Assembly: GCA_035578905.1 (NCBI GenBank)
Contig: JAQJVL010001199.1
Span: 62,001 to 126,000 of the forward strand
Reading direction: 5' to 3'
DNA: 64,000 nucleotides
From: Stictocephala bisonia
Taxonomy: Eukaryota > Arthropoda > Insecta > Hemiptera > Membracidae
Numbering within the stretch: position 1 is the first letter of the stretch; every line of letters begins with the position of its first letter. Below the pieces are notes generated by a model that searched no databases, was not told the DNA's origin, and saw only the letters and a program-made list of their open reading frames with translations. Positions 34,901-50,100 of this stretch are shown one piece after another. Made by a program: the position numbers and the translations under genes.

Positions 34901-37900
34901 TAGATACTAAAAAAAGGTTCTCAGTTCGATCCCAATCAGAGTCTTAGTACATTTTGAGAAGGATCAGCTGATAACCACCGGCTGTTCATTTGTCATTGGG
35001 ATATTAATTAATAACACTTTCTAAGGAATAGTCGGCCTTAGTTTGTAACAATGACTACATTCGCTCATCTACACTCATCACACTCATTCGAAATCCATAT
35101 TCGCCCATATCTTGACGATTGGCGTCTTATGAATAAATAAATACTGTAGTGAGAGGCTATTTAAATTACATACAAAAAACAGGATTGACTAGGTATTAAA
35201 AATCAAAAGAAGAATAATTATAACTCAATTTACTTAAACAAAACACAAAAACACCACACAGGAGGTTGGAAATATATACCTAACAATTTAGTATAGAAGG
35301 AAATAGAACCTATCACAGATTACATGAGAAAGAAGAGAATATTATACATTTAATGAGGATACACGACAATTATTACAGTATACCGACTAAACAAATAATA
35401 ATAAAATTGAGCAAACTAAAGACAAAATCAAATTTGCTAAGGAGATACAGGAAGACATGACAGAACTTAATTTAACTAATGAAGACTAATGAAACCAAAT
35501 GTAAATGAAAATTGCAAGAGTCATTGACAACAATGATCAATTCATTTTAGAATTACCAGCTTCAATATTCATTGTATTTAAAATATTGTATCTACTTGTA
35601 CTTTTTTACACTTGTTAGTGTACAAATGAATTTCAGTCCAAACATTTCCATACCACGTCTAGTTTGAAACAGTTTCGTAATTAATTGTATATTTTATTAC
35701 TTCATTGCATATTATAAAATTGCTTTATAGGTAAATTAATAAACTGTAATATACTTTATAGGTGAGGTTTTTACTGGGGAATAATAGTCACAAAGTAAAG
35801 CCAAATATGTTAGTTACAATAAGCAAGGTTTTCCTAATTTTATATATCATTGACATATTGTTTTTTTTTTTTTTAATTATTTATTTATTTTGTTGTTACT
35901 ATGGACTATTATTTTTATTGGACATTAAGCTTCTCACTTTTAAATGATATTCAGAGTGTTCCAAAACTGTTACATATATATTTAAAACTGTAAAATTTAA
36001 ATTTACCCAAACAAGAATTCATTATAATTCTTAAGGCTCGTTACAATTATATACAAGTTTTTCTGAACTCTTTGTTTGGAAATTTTCAGTAATTGTTATT
36101 AGAGACTACCATATTTTTTTATTTTAGTACAAACATAAATCTGTAATGATTAATTTTCTGTCAGGAAATAGTTTTTACAAAACTACTATTCATATAAAAA
36201 ATATTCTAGTCTTCTCAATAAATTTAAAATGCTTGTTTAGTAACGACTAAAAATTGCTTACTTGAAATGTATTCAAAGCACAAGCTTAAAAAAAATATAC
36301 AGGCAGACAGTGTTTTAGGTTTATATAATACTATTCAAATTATTTATATGAAAACTATTTGATATTTTATACAAGCCAGTGTTATTTAAATCATATATTC
36401 AATTTATAAAAAGTGTTATTAAATAGTCTTCTTGTGTTTAAAATAGCAAATTTAATCATTGGAACTGACTTTTTTTTACAAAACAGCATTAACATTTATT
36501 TACAAAAATTGTTGCGGTATTTTCTTTATTGCAATTTTACAACCTAAAAAGTTAAATTGACAGTTGAGTTGTAAAGTTAAGATTGACAGTTTGTTTAGGT
36601 ACCACCTGCTGCTCTAAGTAGCACAAGCTTCGGTAATTTCACCAACAAAAACCATATCACTCTCTGCAGTTTTGTTGCACTTGGTGTAGTAGTTTTGTTT
36701 GATAACAACATACAGTAGAGTATTTCAAATGAGGTTCTTTTATTTTGACCTCAGAGATAAAGTGAGTTTTATGAGATCAGGAGGTCGTACAAGACATTGT
36801 TCCAGTCTCTAGAAAAAAGTTAATTAAGTAATCCTCATACGTTACCAAAATAAAAAATTACGTGCATTGAATATTTGTTTATAGTTGAAATATATCGTAA
36901 TTACTTATATCTGCTCATACATTAGATAGTTAGAACCACATAATTAACCTTAAAACTGTATTTTTAAAATTCATAACATTCGACTCGCTTTTAATTTTTT
37001 CCCCTTTTTTAAGAGACATTAGTAATAAATAACTTAGTTTATTTTCTGGCAAACCTCTCAGTAGAAGTATTAAAATTCAACTAAATTCATTTATAATTTG
37101 ATATCTCTTGATTTCATCTTATCTCCATGTAATCAGTATAAAAATCAACAACGGAACAACTCTTCATTGAATTAAATTGGTCTAGCAATACCAAGCTTGT
37201 TCAAATTACATTTGCTGAGTACAATTAAAATCTCAATTTATAATGTAGATTTTGAACAAAAAATCAAGCTAATTTTCATAATATTTCAATTAAAATGTAA
37301 GACAAATGTTTTCTCTTCGTCATTACAGTTTTACAGTATATTGCTACAGATATGGCAACTGTATTTAAATTAAAGTAAAACTTATCAGTTTTATTTATAT
37401 TTAACTGTTGATTTGTATAACTAACGCATATATATTCTTAAAAACAAATTTCATATCCATTATAGAAGTAAAAGTAGCACAACTCTATTAGTGTACCGGT
37501 AATCGTAAAATAATTACACCTATGTACACAAGTTATTGTTGTAAAACATCTGCTAATTAAACAGAACATATCAATTAGTGAAACTTACTTTAACTTCATT
37601 AAAAGATGATCAACCAACATGTAGTACTTCATCGTCGTCTAATACAAAATAATTGGTACCAGTAATGTCAGGAATAAGCGAGTCAAATAAATTAAAAAAC
37701 TAAGTATGGATGACACTGATATTATATCGAAGTAGTGTGGTCTCTTGAATTTTCTTGAAGGAAAATGTCTCTAAAATTTTTTATCAAAAACATTTATGTC
37801 TTTTTTCAGAGAGTAAAATTGGTCAGAGATTTATTATGAGCAAAGAATCTACCTGTCCAATAATATTTTAGAAGGTTAATTTCCTGATAAATTTGTCTTC

Positions 37901-40900
37901 AGTACAAATATCAAATTGTCTTAGAAGTCCAATTGTAATTTTATAAAACACATTCATATCTTCAGGGGCAAGAATTCTTCTGAACACCCGACTAATTTGC
38001 TTGACACTATTAATGATATTCTCAAAAAAAGTTTCCCAACACTCATTACTAAATAAATCCACAGTTAAAGATAAAACATTTACATAAGATAAAACTTTTT
38101 TATAGAAACTAACACCTTAAGTTCAGCCAGCCCACAATTTATGATGATTATTTATAATTTAATTTAAAATCATTTATAATTTATCATATATTTTTGAATA
38201 ATACCTTCAAACACCATTACTGAGATTCTTAGTTTTATTAAATAAACTTTAAGTCATTTGCATGTTTTAAATCCTGCAAAGTTTTTAAACTCCTTTTGGA
38301 TACGTTTTTTTGACTTCCTCATGATATAAGTTGATTGAGATTATAGTGACACTTAAACAAAATTCAATCAGTCGTTATCCAGATATTATATGTTCATTTT
38401 TGTGCTGGCCCTTTGCCTTATTACATCCCTAAGTCTTCTTTCTTACCTACTTTAGCGTTGAAATCGTCTTATGAAAGTTTGGTAGATTTTTATTTTGCTT
38501 GTGTTAGTTTGAAATAAAGGTTCAAAAAATTTCAGATTTGATTTTTACATTTGAATGGTTGATGTACGTCCATTAATTATTGTCTCATTTAAAGTCGACA
38601 GTTTTATAATCAGGATTGCCAAACCTGGAGACATTGCTTAGAATCTATTACTGTGAGACCACCTTACTTCATTATCCTCTGCCTAGTATTATTTACTTTG
38701 TATCCTAACCTTAATATTCTAACGGATACTGGTCTAATTCCTCAATTTTTTGATTCGTTAAATAAAGAGATTTTTTTATCCAAAATATCTGAGCCTTTTT
38801 TTCAAAATATATCAGTGAATTTTTTTGGTAGCTAATTTTTTTTGCAAGCATCATATGGTTGAAGGTTTTTTTTAATGCACTGATTCATGATTCATCAGTA
38901 ACTGGGCAGGTGGGTTTTGAGCAAGGATGGGATCGCTCATCAGTCACCCATCGAAGGTACATCCAAGTTCAACGTTGCTTGACGCCCTGCTGTTGCCTTG
39001 CAATAACATCAAGGTAACTGGCCTCTTTAGAGACATAATTGGATGAAAAGTGAATTTGTGAGGTTTCTAATGCCATTGATTGCTTGAGAGGCTCATTCAC
39101 TTTTAGGGGCTATTTATCACCCCGTGGCACATCAGGATAATTATGTGCCACTAAAGTTTACCTCACAATAGTTGTGCACATCATTAATAAAACTAAGCAA
39201 TTAGTTCATACTCTTTAAAAAGCCTTAGATCTTCTTTATTATATTACTGTTTTTAACACCATGTAAATCTTCATAAAAATATGGTCATTGTCAATAACAG
39301 GATTAGAAAATTTAAATCATAAAAATTGAACTTCATACATCAAAAGAAAGTCTGATTCTTTTGAACAAAATGTTACATCCTCCCACAAATATGTAACCAG
39401 GTTAAGAAATTAAGCAGTGAAAGAATTCAGCAATTAAATATGATCTACTTATTCTAGCTCCCTGATTTACTTTATCCCCTTTTGTCTCATTCAATGAAGA
39501 TGCTTGTTTTTGTTGGATACTAGAGGTTTCAACCTACCCATACATGTACAGAGGTATTGAACAACTGTTGGATTGAATGCTTTGTTTAAAAGCTAAACTG
39601 CTTAAATTTGTAAAAGATGGTGGAAATGCTAGTAACAAAATAAGAAACAATCATAACGAATGCAGTAATCTTACGAAAGATACAACAGAATAGCTGAATT
39701 AAGAGAATTAATCAATTGGATACCTGTTTTTCATTTGCGTGATTTTGTATTTTGGTACGTAATTCCTTTTCATGCTTAACCATATATTTTTTTAGGTGGT
39801 GGAACAAGCAGCCTGGGCGATAGACTTCTTTCCAGATGCTCTGCCAAAATTGCCTATGTATGACACAGTTAAGGTGAATTTCTCTACCCGTGATCTGACT
39901 CAAGAAGAGAAGCAATCAGGTGAAGTTCGATGGGTATCTGATCATTTGGATATCGCTGAACCACAGGTAAATAAGCACGATTAAATATCTATTTATATTG
40001 CTATTAAAGGAACTCGGATGTTCGCAAGAGTAAAATTATATTAGTAAGGTTACGTGATTTTGTTATCCATCATTTTATTACTTTCATCTTCTCAGTAAGG
40101 AACTATTTAAATTTCTGTAGAAGGGATCTGACTACTTTTGTGGTATAACATTTATCGAAATGTTGGTTATGGAAAAGGATATGGATAGAGTTAGGTTTTT
40201 AGGATTAATCATGCTTACGATAAGTTCAAGCTATGCAATTCATTCATGCGTTTATGGAGAGGTCCTTGCATTAAATGCGTTGAAAGGTCTTTTGACTTTC
40301 AAATTGTTTGCAGTGAATAATAATTGAATAATGCAATCAAAAATCCTGACTAACTTGAGTAATTCAGTAAAAGGATTTTGTTGGCAATGCTTAAAACTGT
40401 TAACGATCTTCAGGAAATTCATACTGTGTATGGACCAGTTTTAATAAATTTGAGTGATATCGTAAATGTTTAAGAGTAGTCAAACTTAAAGTCCATGCCG
40501 ATGATAGGAGTGACTGCCGCCCATCTGATGGACAATGAACTGTTTAAAGTGTTGATGAAAAAGTATGTGAAAATTAGCATTTTTAAAACTTTTTAATGAT
40601 TTCAAGTCATTTATTATCAGAAGTTGTGACGGGACAGTTAGGTTACGGTACCAAAAGTTTTGTGCTTCTTGAGAGCCAAAAACTCTTTTTACGTGAAAAA
40701 ATGCTTCTCTTGCTTTACTTTAGCCCTAGAAAATTTATAGAGAAGAGCGATGATTCGTGAGTTGTGTATATTAAGATCACGGAAAAGAATGATTTAAAGA
40801 TGTAAGGCAATACAACAAAATAAATCAAAATAAGCCATGCAAACTTTATAACAAAAGTAATGGCTACCACGAAGTAATTTTGCTTGTGTTGTTTATTCAA

Positions 40901-41468
40901 CATGGAATTTGAAACTATGAAAAATCTTACACAGGCCACCATAAAGCCTAGAGCTGCAATTTATTTTGGAACATAAAAAAACCACCGTTTTTATGTTTTT
41001 ATATAATAACATACAACCACACTGCTTGGCAAACTTTAATCAAATAGGGTGTTTTGCACTATCTACCTTAGAGCTGAGACTTGGCATCACTTTATTGCCA
41101 TCTGTTTATACTGTATATGCATGGTAAGGAAAATTCGTTTAGCTCCAAGCAATTTGTTTCCCACAAGGAACTTTAAAAATACTGTAAATTGCTTGTTGTA
41201 TTATCAAGACTGCAGAATGTTATGCAGAGAGAGAATTTCGAATTTGTTCTTAAGTATGAATATATTGCAATGGGATTATGTTGTAACTATTACATCATAG
41301 GTCTACAGTTTTTAAATGCTATAAATGAATTTAGTTTATCTACTTCAGTATTTTTTCATAGGCTGTTAGGGTATTTTCTGGACAGTAAGTCAATGTACAA
41401 AAAAAAATATTAACTTTACCATTACTCATTAATAAATTCAGTGTTGTCATTTAAATATATTTGGTATC

Positions 41469-41499
<31 letters not shown>

Positions 41500-44060
41500 G
41501 TAATCATCCTACAGTGAATTCTTAAAAATATTTATTTTTATTGAGGAATTAATTCACAGGTAAATCAGCCAGTATTGCTTCGAACTCAAGATATCTCTTC
41601 AGGCACCTGGACATCTAGCTTCAATGTCACAGGCAACTTCATAGGCTTTACTGAAGTCAAATTAATTGTTCAAGGTTAGTTTAACAAATTTTTATGAATA
41701 ATATTGTATATCTCATTTGTAAAACTCATCCTTAAGGCGTTTTTTAGAAGAGAAAGTAAATTTCTCAATCCACTTGAAATGTAATTTCTCCCAAATTTGT
41801 AAATGGATGTCTAAGAATTTGTAGAATTTAAATTTATCAAATAAGATGATCAGTATGTTTCTGAGTTTAGGAAATGATAAGCTTTATTATTATTATTTTA
41901 TTAACTGATTTATTGGTTGATTGTTACTAGCAAACAACAAGTCTCGGGTGTCAAATCCACTGAAAGTGATTGTGTCCCGCAAGGAGCGTGTGATAGACAA
42001 AGTATTTATAATCAGTGTCATTGCCTTGGTTTCAATCATCTTCATCAACTTTGGCTGTGCCCTGGACTGGCCGTTCCTGCGCCAATCTCTACGGAGGCCT
42101 ATCGGACCCACTATCGGGTTCTTCACTCAGTTTCTGATTATGCCTCTGGTAAGTTTAACACAATAATAACATACTGCTATAGTTTTAATGTTACATTAAT
42201 TATATACAGAAAGGGAAATTGCTAAGTTTGTTGTAGCCTGATAAAAGAGGCATGGATGTAAATAAATTTATATACATGTCTATGTTTTGAACTTTCATAT
42301 TCATTTACTCTAAGCAAAATTGTGCAACATAGTATTGTGCAACATTTATGATTTCTTGCACCAATTGGCATAGTCCCCATCAAGTTTAGCTATCTTAACA
42401 ACATTGTATATATCTAGAAACATATATATCATATAAGCACCTATTGTTCTATGATTCTAGTTATAAATGCAGTAAGAAAAAAAATTACAATTTTCGTTAA
42501 CCCATGAATTAATGGAATCCAATTTTGTTATTTTATTTATTCATAAGACGCCGATCGTCAAGATATGGGCGAATATGGATTTCGAATGAGTGTGATGAGT
42601 GTAGATGAGTGAATGTAGTCATTGTTACAAACTAAGGCCGACTATTCCTTAGAAAGTGTCATTAATTAATAGCCCAATGACAAATGAACAGCCGGTGGTT
42701 TTCAGCTGATCCTTCTCAAAATGTATTGACTCTGATTGGGATCGAACTGAGAACCTTTAGCACATGAAGCTGGGATTGAACCAACTCCGCTACCGACCAA
42801 TTTTAAAAATTAACAGTTAAAATCAACCTTTTAACTGTTCCTTCAATTTCAATTTATGAATGCATTCCATATAATTGGATAGATAATACATACATGTTTA
42901 TTCTGATGTATGTTTGTGTACACAAAACTCGAAAGGTAGTAAATAATTTCACTTAAAGTTTTTACACAATATTGTATTTATGTAAAAGAGTATTTTTATA
43001 TATTTAGTTCCTAAAATTGCAAACAGAAGCAGGCCTTCAAGAATTTCCTGATCTACCTACATTTCACAAATGAAAATAAATGTCAGTACTGTAAAAGTGC
43101 AACTGTGACCAGGTGATTTATGTGTATATTATATTGAAATAATATTCTTTAAGTATATTACCGTAACAGATTATTATTTATTTATGAAAACCACTGTAAA
43201 TTTCTTTATTTCAGATAAAATCAAGCAAACAGTTGACCTTTATATTTTGAACAATTAAAATAAAACATAATGACTAATAGCAAGCGTGTCTCGGTTTAGC
43301 TAGTTTGATATAAAAATGCCCACACATATAATACAATTTCCATTATATGCAAATTTTATTTTATACCTCAAAATCTATCTGAACTTGATTCTTTATGCAG
43401 TGGCTCCCAACCCTTTTTACCCAAGGACTAGTAGACACTATACAAATATTGACGGACTACAAGATATTGTAGGAAAATTAAATTTAAAAGGAGCAAAAAA
43501 ATTTTGATTTTCTGAAATTGTATTGAAATTGGCATTTTAATAAATTGAAAAAAGAAACAATAAATAGAAAGTAATTAATTCACAACAATTTTCCTGTAAA
43601 CCATTTAAAATTACGAAAGAAAATAAAAGCCTACACTATGTTTCTCAAATATTTCCTTGTTCTTGGATTTTAAATCAACTCTTTTAAATATTTGACCTCA
43701 AATGAGTTATACTGATATGGCAAACATGTAAACAATCTTACTAATATTACAATAAACATTGAGTGTGAATACTGCTCTTGATGCAACAAACAGTATTTTA
43801 TTGTTTTGTAGCATTAAGACCCTTATCAGGTATACAAATATTCCACCCGCTTAAAAAAAAGTGTACATAAATTATACCGATATAATTTTACAATATTATA
43901 CTACTTATTTCACAATGCAGTGTTAATAAAATTATTTATCTAAATATTCTGGTGGACCATATTTGACCTTGCCATGGCCACTGAGGTCCATGGACCACTG
44001 ATTAAGAATCACTGCTAAAATGCATCGAGTTATGTGTATAATTGATCATTTAAGAAATAG

Positions 44061-44110
<50 letters not shown>

Positions 44111-47100
44111 CATAGTTTATAATTTACATTATTTATAACTCAGAACTTGAAGTTTTTGTAACAATTAATTTTATATGTTAACTGTGCGGTGTTCAGTTTG
44201 CATTTATTAATGTATTAAAATAGAATATTTTAGCCAAGAAGTTTATTTAATTTATATAACTAACTTATTCATACATTTTTTCATGCAATAAGTGTAGTAA
44301 CTAAAAAATAAAAAAACACTTTTTCTCTATGACTAGATATACATGATAGTAAATTGTCGTTTCAGATGTTTCATTGTCATTTAGAAAAACATCAGTAAAG
44401 ATTACAGACAAGTTTAAATTGAGAAATGTTTGGAAAGTCTTAGTCACTAGGCACGTTGCTTCAATTCTCTCACTTCTTGTTTAACTTTTTAATTTATATC
44501 TTAACTCAGTAATTTTATTAGCACCTCAAGAGTGTTAACATAATGCCTCGCTTGTGCATAAATATTTATTTTTTACAGCTCTCTTACGCTATTGGCTTAC
44601 TCCTGTTCAGTGACTCGGTACCCATGAGACTTGGGTTCTTCTTCACTGGTATCTCACCTGCTGGAGGTGCTTCCAATATCTGGACAGTGACTCTGGGAGG
44701 CAACCTGAATCTCAGCATCACTATGACGGCCATCAGCACCATCGCATCCTTCGGTAAGTTCATCATATACTCTCAAAGGATGTACCATTTCCTTTCTTAA
44801 AGTAAAATCATCTAAGTTAGTTTGACTTATAAGATTCTTTATAAGAATAATTGTTCTTAATAACTTACTAAATATTTACTGAGCGATGGACTAATTTTCT
44901 ATAAGAACTAGTTATGTCTGCCGCCATATTGGATTTGATTCTCCATAAAGCCAATGTTAAATTCAAATATATACTATAGCTTTATTTATACACGTAGAAT
45001 GTTAATTTCAAGTTATAAACTTGAAATTAACATTCTACAATTCTATTTATTAATTATAATTGTACAAATTTTGAAAGAAGACAATTTTTAGGACCTTCTT
45101 GAAACATATTTTTTTCTCATTATTTGGTATATTTTTTATATTATGCAAATAACTATTGTTCTATTTTTATTTTTATTTTATTTAAGGAAACCAAAACAGT
45201 TTTCAACAGTTGTCTCAGGAGAAACTAGTCACACATTTCCTATAAAGCATGTTAAAATTTGAAATATTAAAAAATGTAAGCTTGAAACTTTTTCAAGTAC
45301 AGTAATGTTCAACTGCAAAATGGGATGTCAACAACTGATTACTGGCACTGCCTGTTAGCCAAAGGGGGAGGAGAAGAGGCAACAGCCACAACTATTTAAA
45401 TCACACAATGGTTTGGGGATGGATGGACAGATGACAACCAGTCGTCTGATAGTCTACTGAGTCTGGACGACTGGTGAGAGACTGGACTGCAACAAAATTA
45501 TTCACTGGAGAAGACTGTTAAGATAAATGAGAGACTTGCCAATTGTAATTTATTAATAAAATCGACTCTTGAGTGTTATATTTTGGAATTTCAGTAAATT
45601 ACATGTTTTAGGTTGAAAGCTATGGTACCTTGAGTAATATTTAGCTTCTCTTCCTTCTAGTGATGATTCCTCTGTGGGCATTCTCGCTAGGACAGGAGAT
45701 ATTCAGTAGCGGACAGATGGTGGTGCCATACACTCGCATCGCGTCATCTGCCATAGGAATGATGGTGCCTCTTGCTATTGGCTGTGCTATTCAACGTTAC
45801 TGGCCCTCCCTCAGTCGTCTTTTAGTCCGAATTCTTAAACCTTTTTCCATCATACTTATCCTTAGCATCATAATATTTGCCACCATCACCAACTGGTACC
45901 TATTCAGATTGTTCACTTGGCAGGTAAGAGAATTACTCATGCTCTTTATCTTGTCAGTACTATAATTTATCATTTCAGTTTGACAGTTCAGTAAGGAAAT
46001 CATGTTAAGGACCACAACATACTACCTACCTAACAAGTGGAAGTGAACCCGTCAACTGATAAAAGTTGGGTAGCTTTGTCCCTTTTCACTAAGAATATTA
46101 ACCTCAAATTAGAAAGAGTATATACTTTTAAATATGATTGTTTTCTATGAGTATGCAAATTGTCTTTTTTGATAGACTGTTAGTAAATAGAGAATCCCAT
46201 ACACTGACTCAACCATTTGTTGACAGGCAAACTAATGCTTCTTTTAGCCATAAAGAGTTTATTGTTTTATGCAGTAGTTTTTGAAAACCTGCTCATTTGT
46301 AGTGTCTTCACTAGGATCAGCTCACTAATCATGTTTTAGAAAATCTCCTATTACTTAGTTCTATGTAATTGAAAAGAGAAGAAATATATGTCCATGAAGT
46401 TAAAGATAATATAACACTACAATGGAAGGATTTGTCTATGTATATAGCACTAGATGGGAGGGTTTTTTATTCTTTACATAAAGGAAAAAATAAATCTGTT
46501 TTATTGTTCTGCATCTACCTGTCAGAAAAGGGGCTTTGCTTTTTTTTACCTTTTATTAAGGAAACCGATATGGCACGGTTATCATGGGCCTAAGTTTTGA
46601 ATCACCCTCCTTGTTGAGAACTACACTATTTCAATGATTTTTTTAAATAGCTTTTTACAAGTGTAAATTTAAAATGTATTCAGAATCAATAATTAATATC
46701 AAAAGTATATAATAATGTTTATGATAAATAGGTGAATAATTGAGCGCATATTACCTAAGTTTACATAGTACATATATTGTGTAATAAATGTATTATCATT
46801 AATAATTAATTGTATAATTCAAATGCATTTGTTTGTAATTAAAATGTTGTTATTTTGAGTTTGGAAATACTAAGTTCTTTTACTAGTATATCATATTTTT
46901 ACCATTAATGATTTAAAGTCCCACTAATACAATTTGTATAATTTTTGTTTTAAGATCTTCTTTAGACATCATACCTTAGAATTTAAGCTGATAATTTTGA
47001 ATAGCTGAATTATTTCCTTATACACTATGTGAATCAGTTGTGCGTACCTATAATTTAAACAAACGTTGTCATACGAATGTGATTTTTGTCAGATAATGTT

Positions 47101-50100
47101 GGGAGGCATGCTGTTGCCACTGCTGGGCTACGTGATTGGGGCAGTGCTGTCGTGGGTGTTGAGACAACCACCCGCTGACATACTGGCTATATCAGTGGAG
47201 ACAGGCATTCAGAACACCGGCATTGCCATCTTCATGCTTCAGTTCTGTTTGGGTCAACCGGAAGCTGATCTCACTACAGGTTAGCCTTTATATTTTTATA
47301 CAGTATATGCTTATAACAACTGTAGATCCACTTTACAAAGCCACTAAGTAATTTTCATATTTGAGCTTATATTTTATGTAAATAAATTAACAAAATTATA
47401 AATTTATGTTCAATTATGCAACTCGATAGCTTTGAAAACAGATAAAGGATTAATAATAACAGTAAAATATTAAAGCTGTATGCAGACAGAATAAGTAAAT
47501 TTATTACCCCCCCCCCACCCCAACTCCAGAAAAATCATAACACACTGCAACTGTTGAACACTTTAGCCTTCTTACTTGAGTCCTTAATTAGAGAAAATAT
47601 TATAGGCAAAAAATGCATAGCACAAATTTTCATTACAATCGGCTCTTTCCTCAAAAGAGTAGAAAGGAAGAATTAGATGAATCTATACTCTCCTGAGGAT
47701 AGTGTCAGTGGCACAGAACATTTCAAATTTGTATATATATTTGTTTTCTTCTATTTTATTTAAGTTTACTTTTCTACTTAGGTAAGTTTTCTGATACCCT
47801 ATCTCTCCTATTATAATAATTCCTGACATAGTGCCCTTTGACATAACCTAAAACCTCTCTATTGTGTATTGTAGTTGTTCTTCTCACTCCACACAGCAAG
47901 CTGCTAAGCCCACAATTAATCCATCTGATTTAAGTTTGTTTCACACGCCAATATATCACTCAGCATTGAAAGTAGTGTTAGTTATCAAGTCTTTTATTAT
48001 GGCTATAATGTTACTACAACTATGAATGAGTCTTTACCAAATAAGTAACATGATCCAATTTAGATGTAATTTGGGTTGGGATATATTATATGATTGTGTA
48101 ACTCTTAATAATTCTATATCACCCATTCAACTCCTCAGTTTTCATGAAAAGAGATGCTAGTATCACAACCTGAAAACCCCTAATCCTGTTGTATGATAGT
48201 TTTCATAGTTTCAACTTAACATTTATCCTTGAGGTCCTCCACAATATTGTACTAGTAGATTGTGTATCACTGGAAGAATTTAATCTGCGGCTCTTAGTAT
48301 ACAATAGTATCAGCTTAATAGTGTTAGTATCCACATCTTACTTTATATAAGTTGTTGTCAACACTAAACAATGCTGATAAGTGCCTCCAAACAGAACATC
48401 AAATGTTGTTCCTAGTGCGGCAGATTCCAATCAAAGTGGTCTTCTTTTTAATATTTCTTTAAAGATTTTTTTGGTAAATGTTCAAAGAAATGAGGCAACG
48501 TATTTTCAGATTTTTACACATTTCTCTTAGGAATTTCTAAAACAGTAAAGTTTTAGAATGAAAACATAGGCCCTCAGGGGTGCCAACTATACACAGGCAA
48601 TTTTCATTATAGTACTACAATCACCAAACTCCTCTAAATAAATATCAATTACAACATTACAGTAACAACAGCGTTTAGCTAAAAAAAGTAAAACTATGTG
48701 CTCAGTAATGATAAAAAATGGGACAGTACAAAGCATTGAAATTTGCTGCAATCAGGTCGACAGAACTTATAATGATCATGTTCAGAGAACTTGTATAGTT
48801 TTCATTGCGTTGGGAGTAAGCTGAGACTGCAGAATCCTATTTGAGTTAGGAAACCGTCAATTATTTGGTACTCTCTTCAAGTTTTTCTCAGATTTTCTCA
48901 GTTATTTACTCTTCAATAACTGTCCAACTTTTGTATTTCAATAGTCTGTACAACTTTGTGTACTTGTGACCCATCCGCCCACCCATATACGTTCAGTGGT
49001 ACTGACTCACCTGCCCACTCATACACGGACAATGGTATTGACCCGCCCGCCCGCCCATACACGTACAGTGGTATTGACCCACCCGCCCACCCATACACGG
49101 ACAGTGGTATTGACCCACCCTCCCACCCATACACGAACAGTGGTATTGACCCACCCACCCATACACGGACAGTGGTATTGACTCACCCTCCCACCCATAC
49201 ACGTACAGTGATATTGACCCGCCCACCTACCTATACAAGTACAGTAATATTGACCTGCCCACCCACCCATACATGTACATTAATATTGACCCACCCACCC
49301 ATACACGGACAGTGGTATACACGTAGTGATATGCCCATACACAGCACGGTAAGTCCTGTATGACTCTTATTGTTGTACTACTTGTGAACATTTTTCATCA
49401 TGTATTTCAACCTGAAATTCCATAAATAACCTGTGCATTTTCCTGAATTTCAATTTCAGAGAAGTTTTAACCTATTGACGTGTCAATTTTCAAAGGGCCA
49501 GCAGCACTAAGATATTCCAAATTTGTTCAAATTGTATAGTTATTTTTAATAAAATGCTTATACTTTGTTATTAGATACTCTGGTTATTTTTAATATTTTA
49601 AACAGAGTATATGAACATTAAACTTTACTATGAAAACAAAAAATCTAAATATAAATGCAAAGACAACAAAACTGGTACATATTGAATCTTTGGTATCTCA
49701 ACAGTCAGTTTATTGAAGGTTAACATTGAATGTGTACATCTATATGTTAATACATCGAAATATATGGTTGGAATTTCTATCTATGGGTCGAATTCATTAG
49801 ATTTGGAATTTATTATTGTATGACTACAGAAAAGGTATTGATAATTGGAATATCTTACTGTCATTTCTAAGGTTAACAAATATTTAAAAGGCATTCTAAT
49901 TTTTGAACCTTTTTTTTAGAAAGATTTTTAAAATATCTTACTTGTTTTATTACAGTAAAATTAAAGTTGCTGAATAAATTTATCAAAGTAAAATTAATAA
50001 CATCAATCAATTACTTTCTATTGGTAACACCATTACATTTATTTATTCCAGATATTATGTATTTATTTTTAAAAATGTAGAAACAGTGCCCTTATTTCTC

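Larger units (their letters stand above)
31911..35520 (+). mobile_element. Decayed LINE A split into four pieces by later insertions
   Basis: The host pieces are 31911-32030, 32890-33180, 34512-34910 and 35144-35520. Translated in order they follow one reverse transcriptase: DNCRAISLLYCTYKILSNLI; EYQAGF-like RFRPWRSCWDQIITVK and YDSIHRESLPKILRHLG; then QGNGVSPLLFNL; then IGLMIEPSKS, FKYLGE and YKTVVESQVRY; and finally a C-terminal piece with KIKFAKEIQEDMTELNLTNE. Motif order fits an RTE- or jockey-like reverse transcriptase; I cannot fix the clade. Many stops and frameshifts. The interruptions are a SINE (32031-32889), LINE B (33181-34511) and another SINE (34911-35143). Confidence 0.75.

Noticed and set aside
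37868..38062. 64-residue minus-strand frame of fairly protein-like composition
   Set aside because: No recognisable motif, no neighbouring exon signals, and no match to any family I know.
46369..46593. 74-residue plus-strand frame in intron 6
   Set aside because: No acceptor or donor placing it in the transporter transcript in frame, and no family resemblance.
48913..49363. Open frames up to 135 residues on both strands
   Set aside because: Same 36-bp minisatellite in the other orientation; no protein family resembles them.
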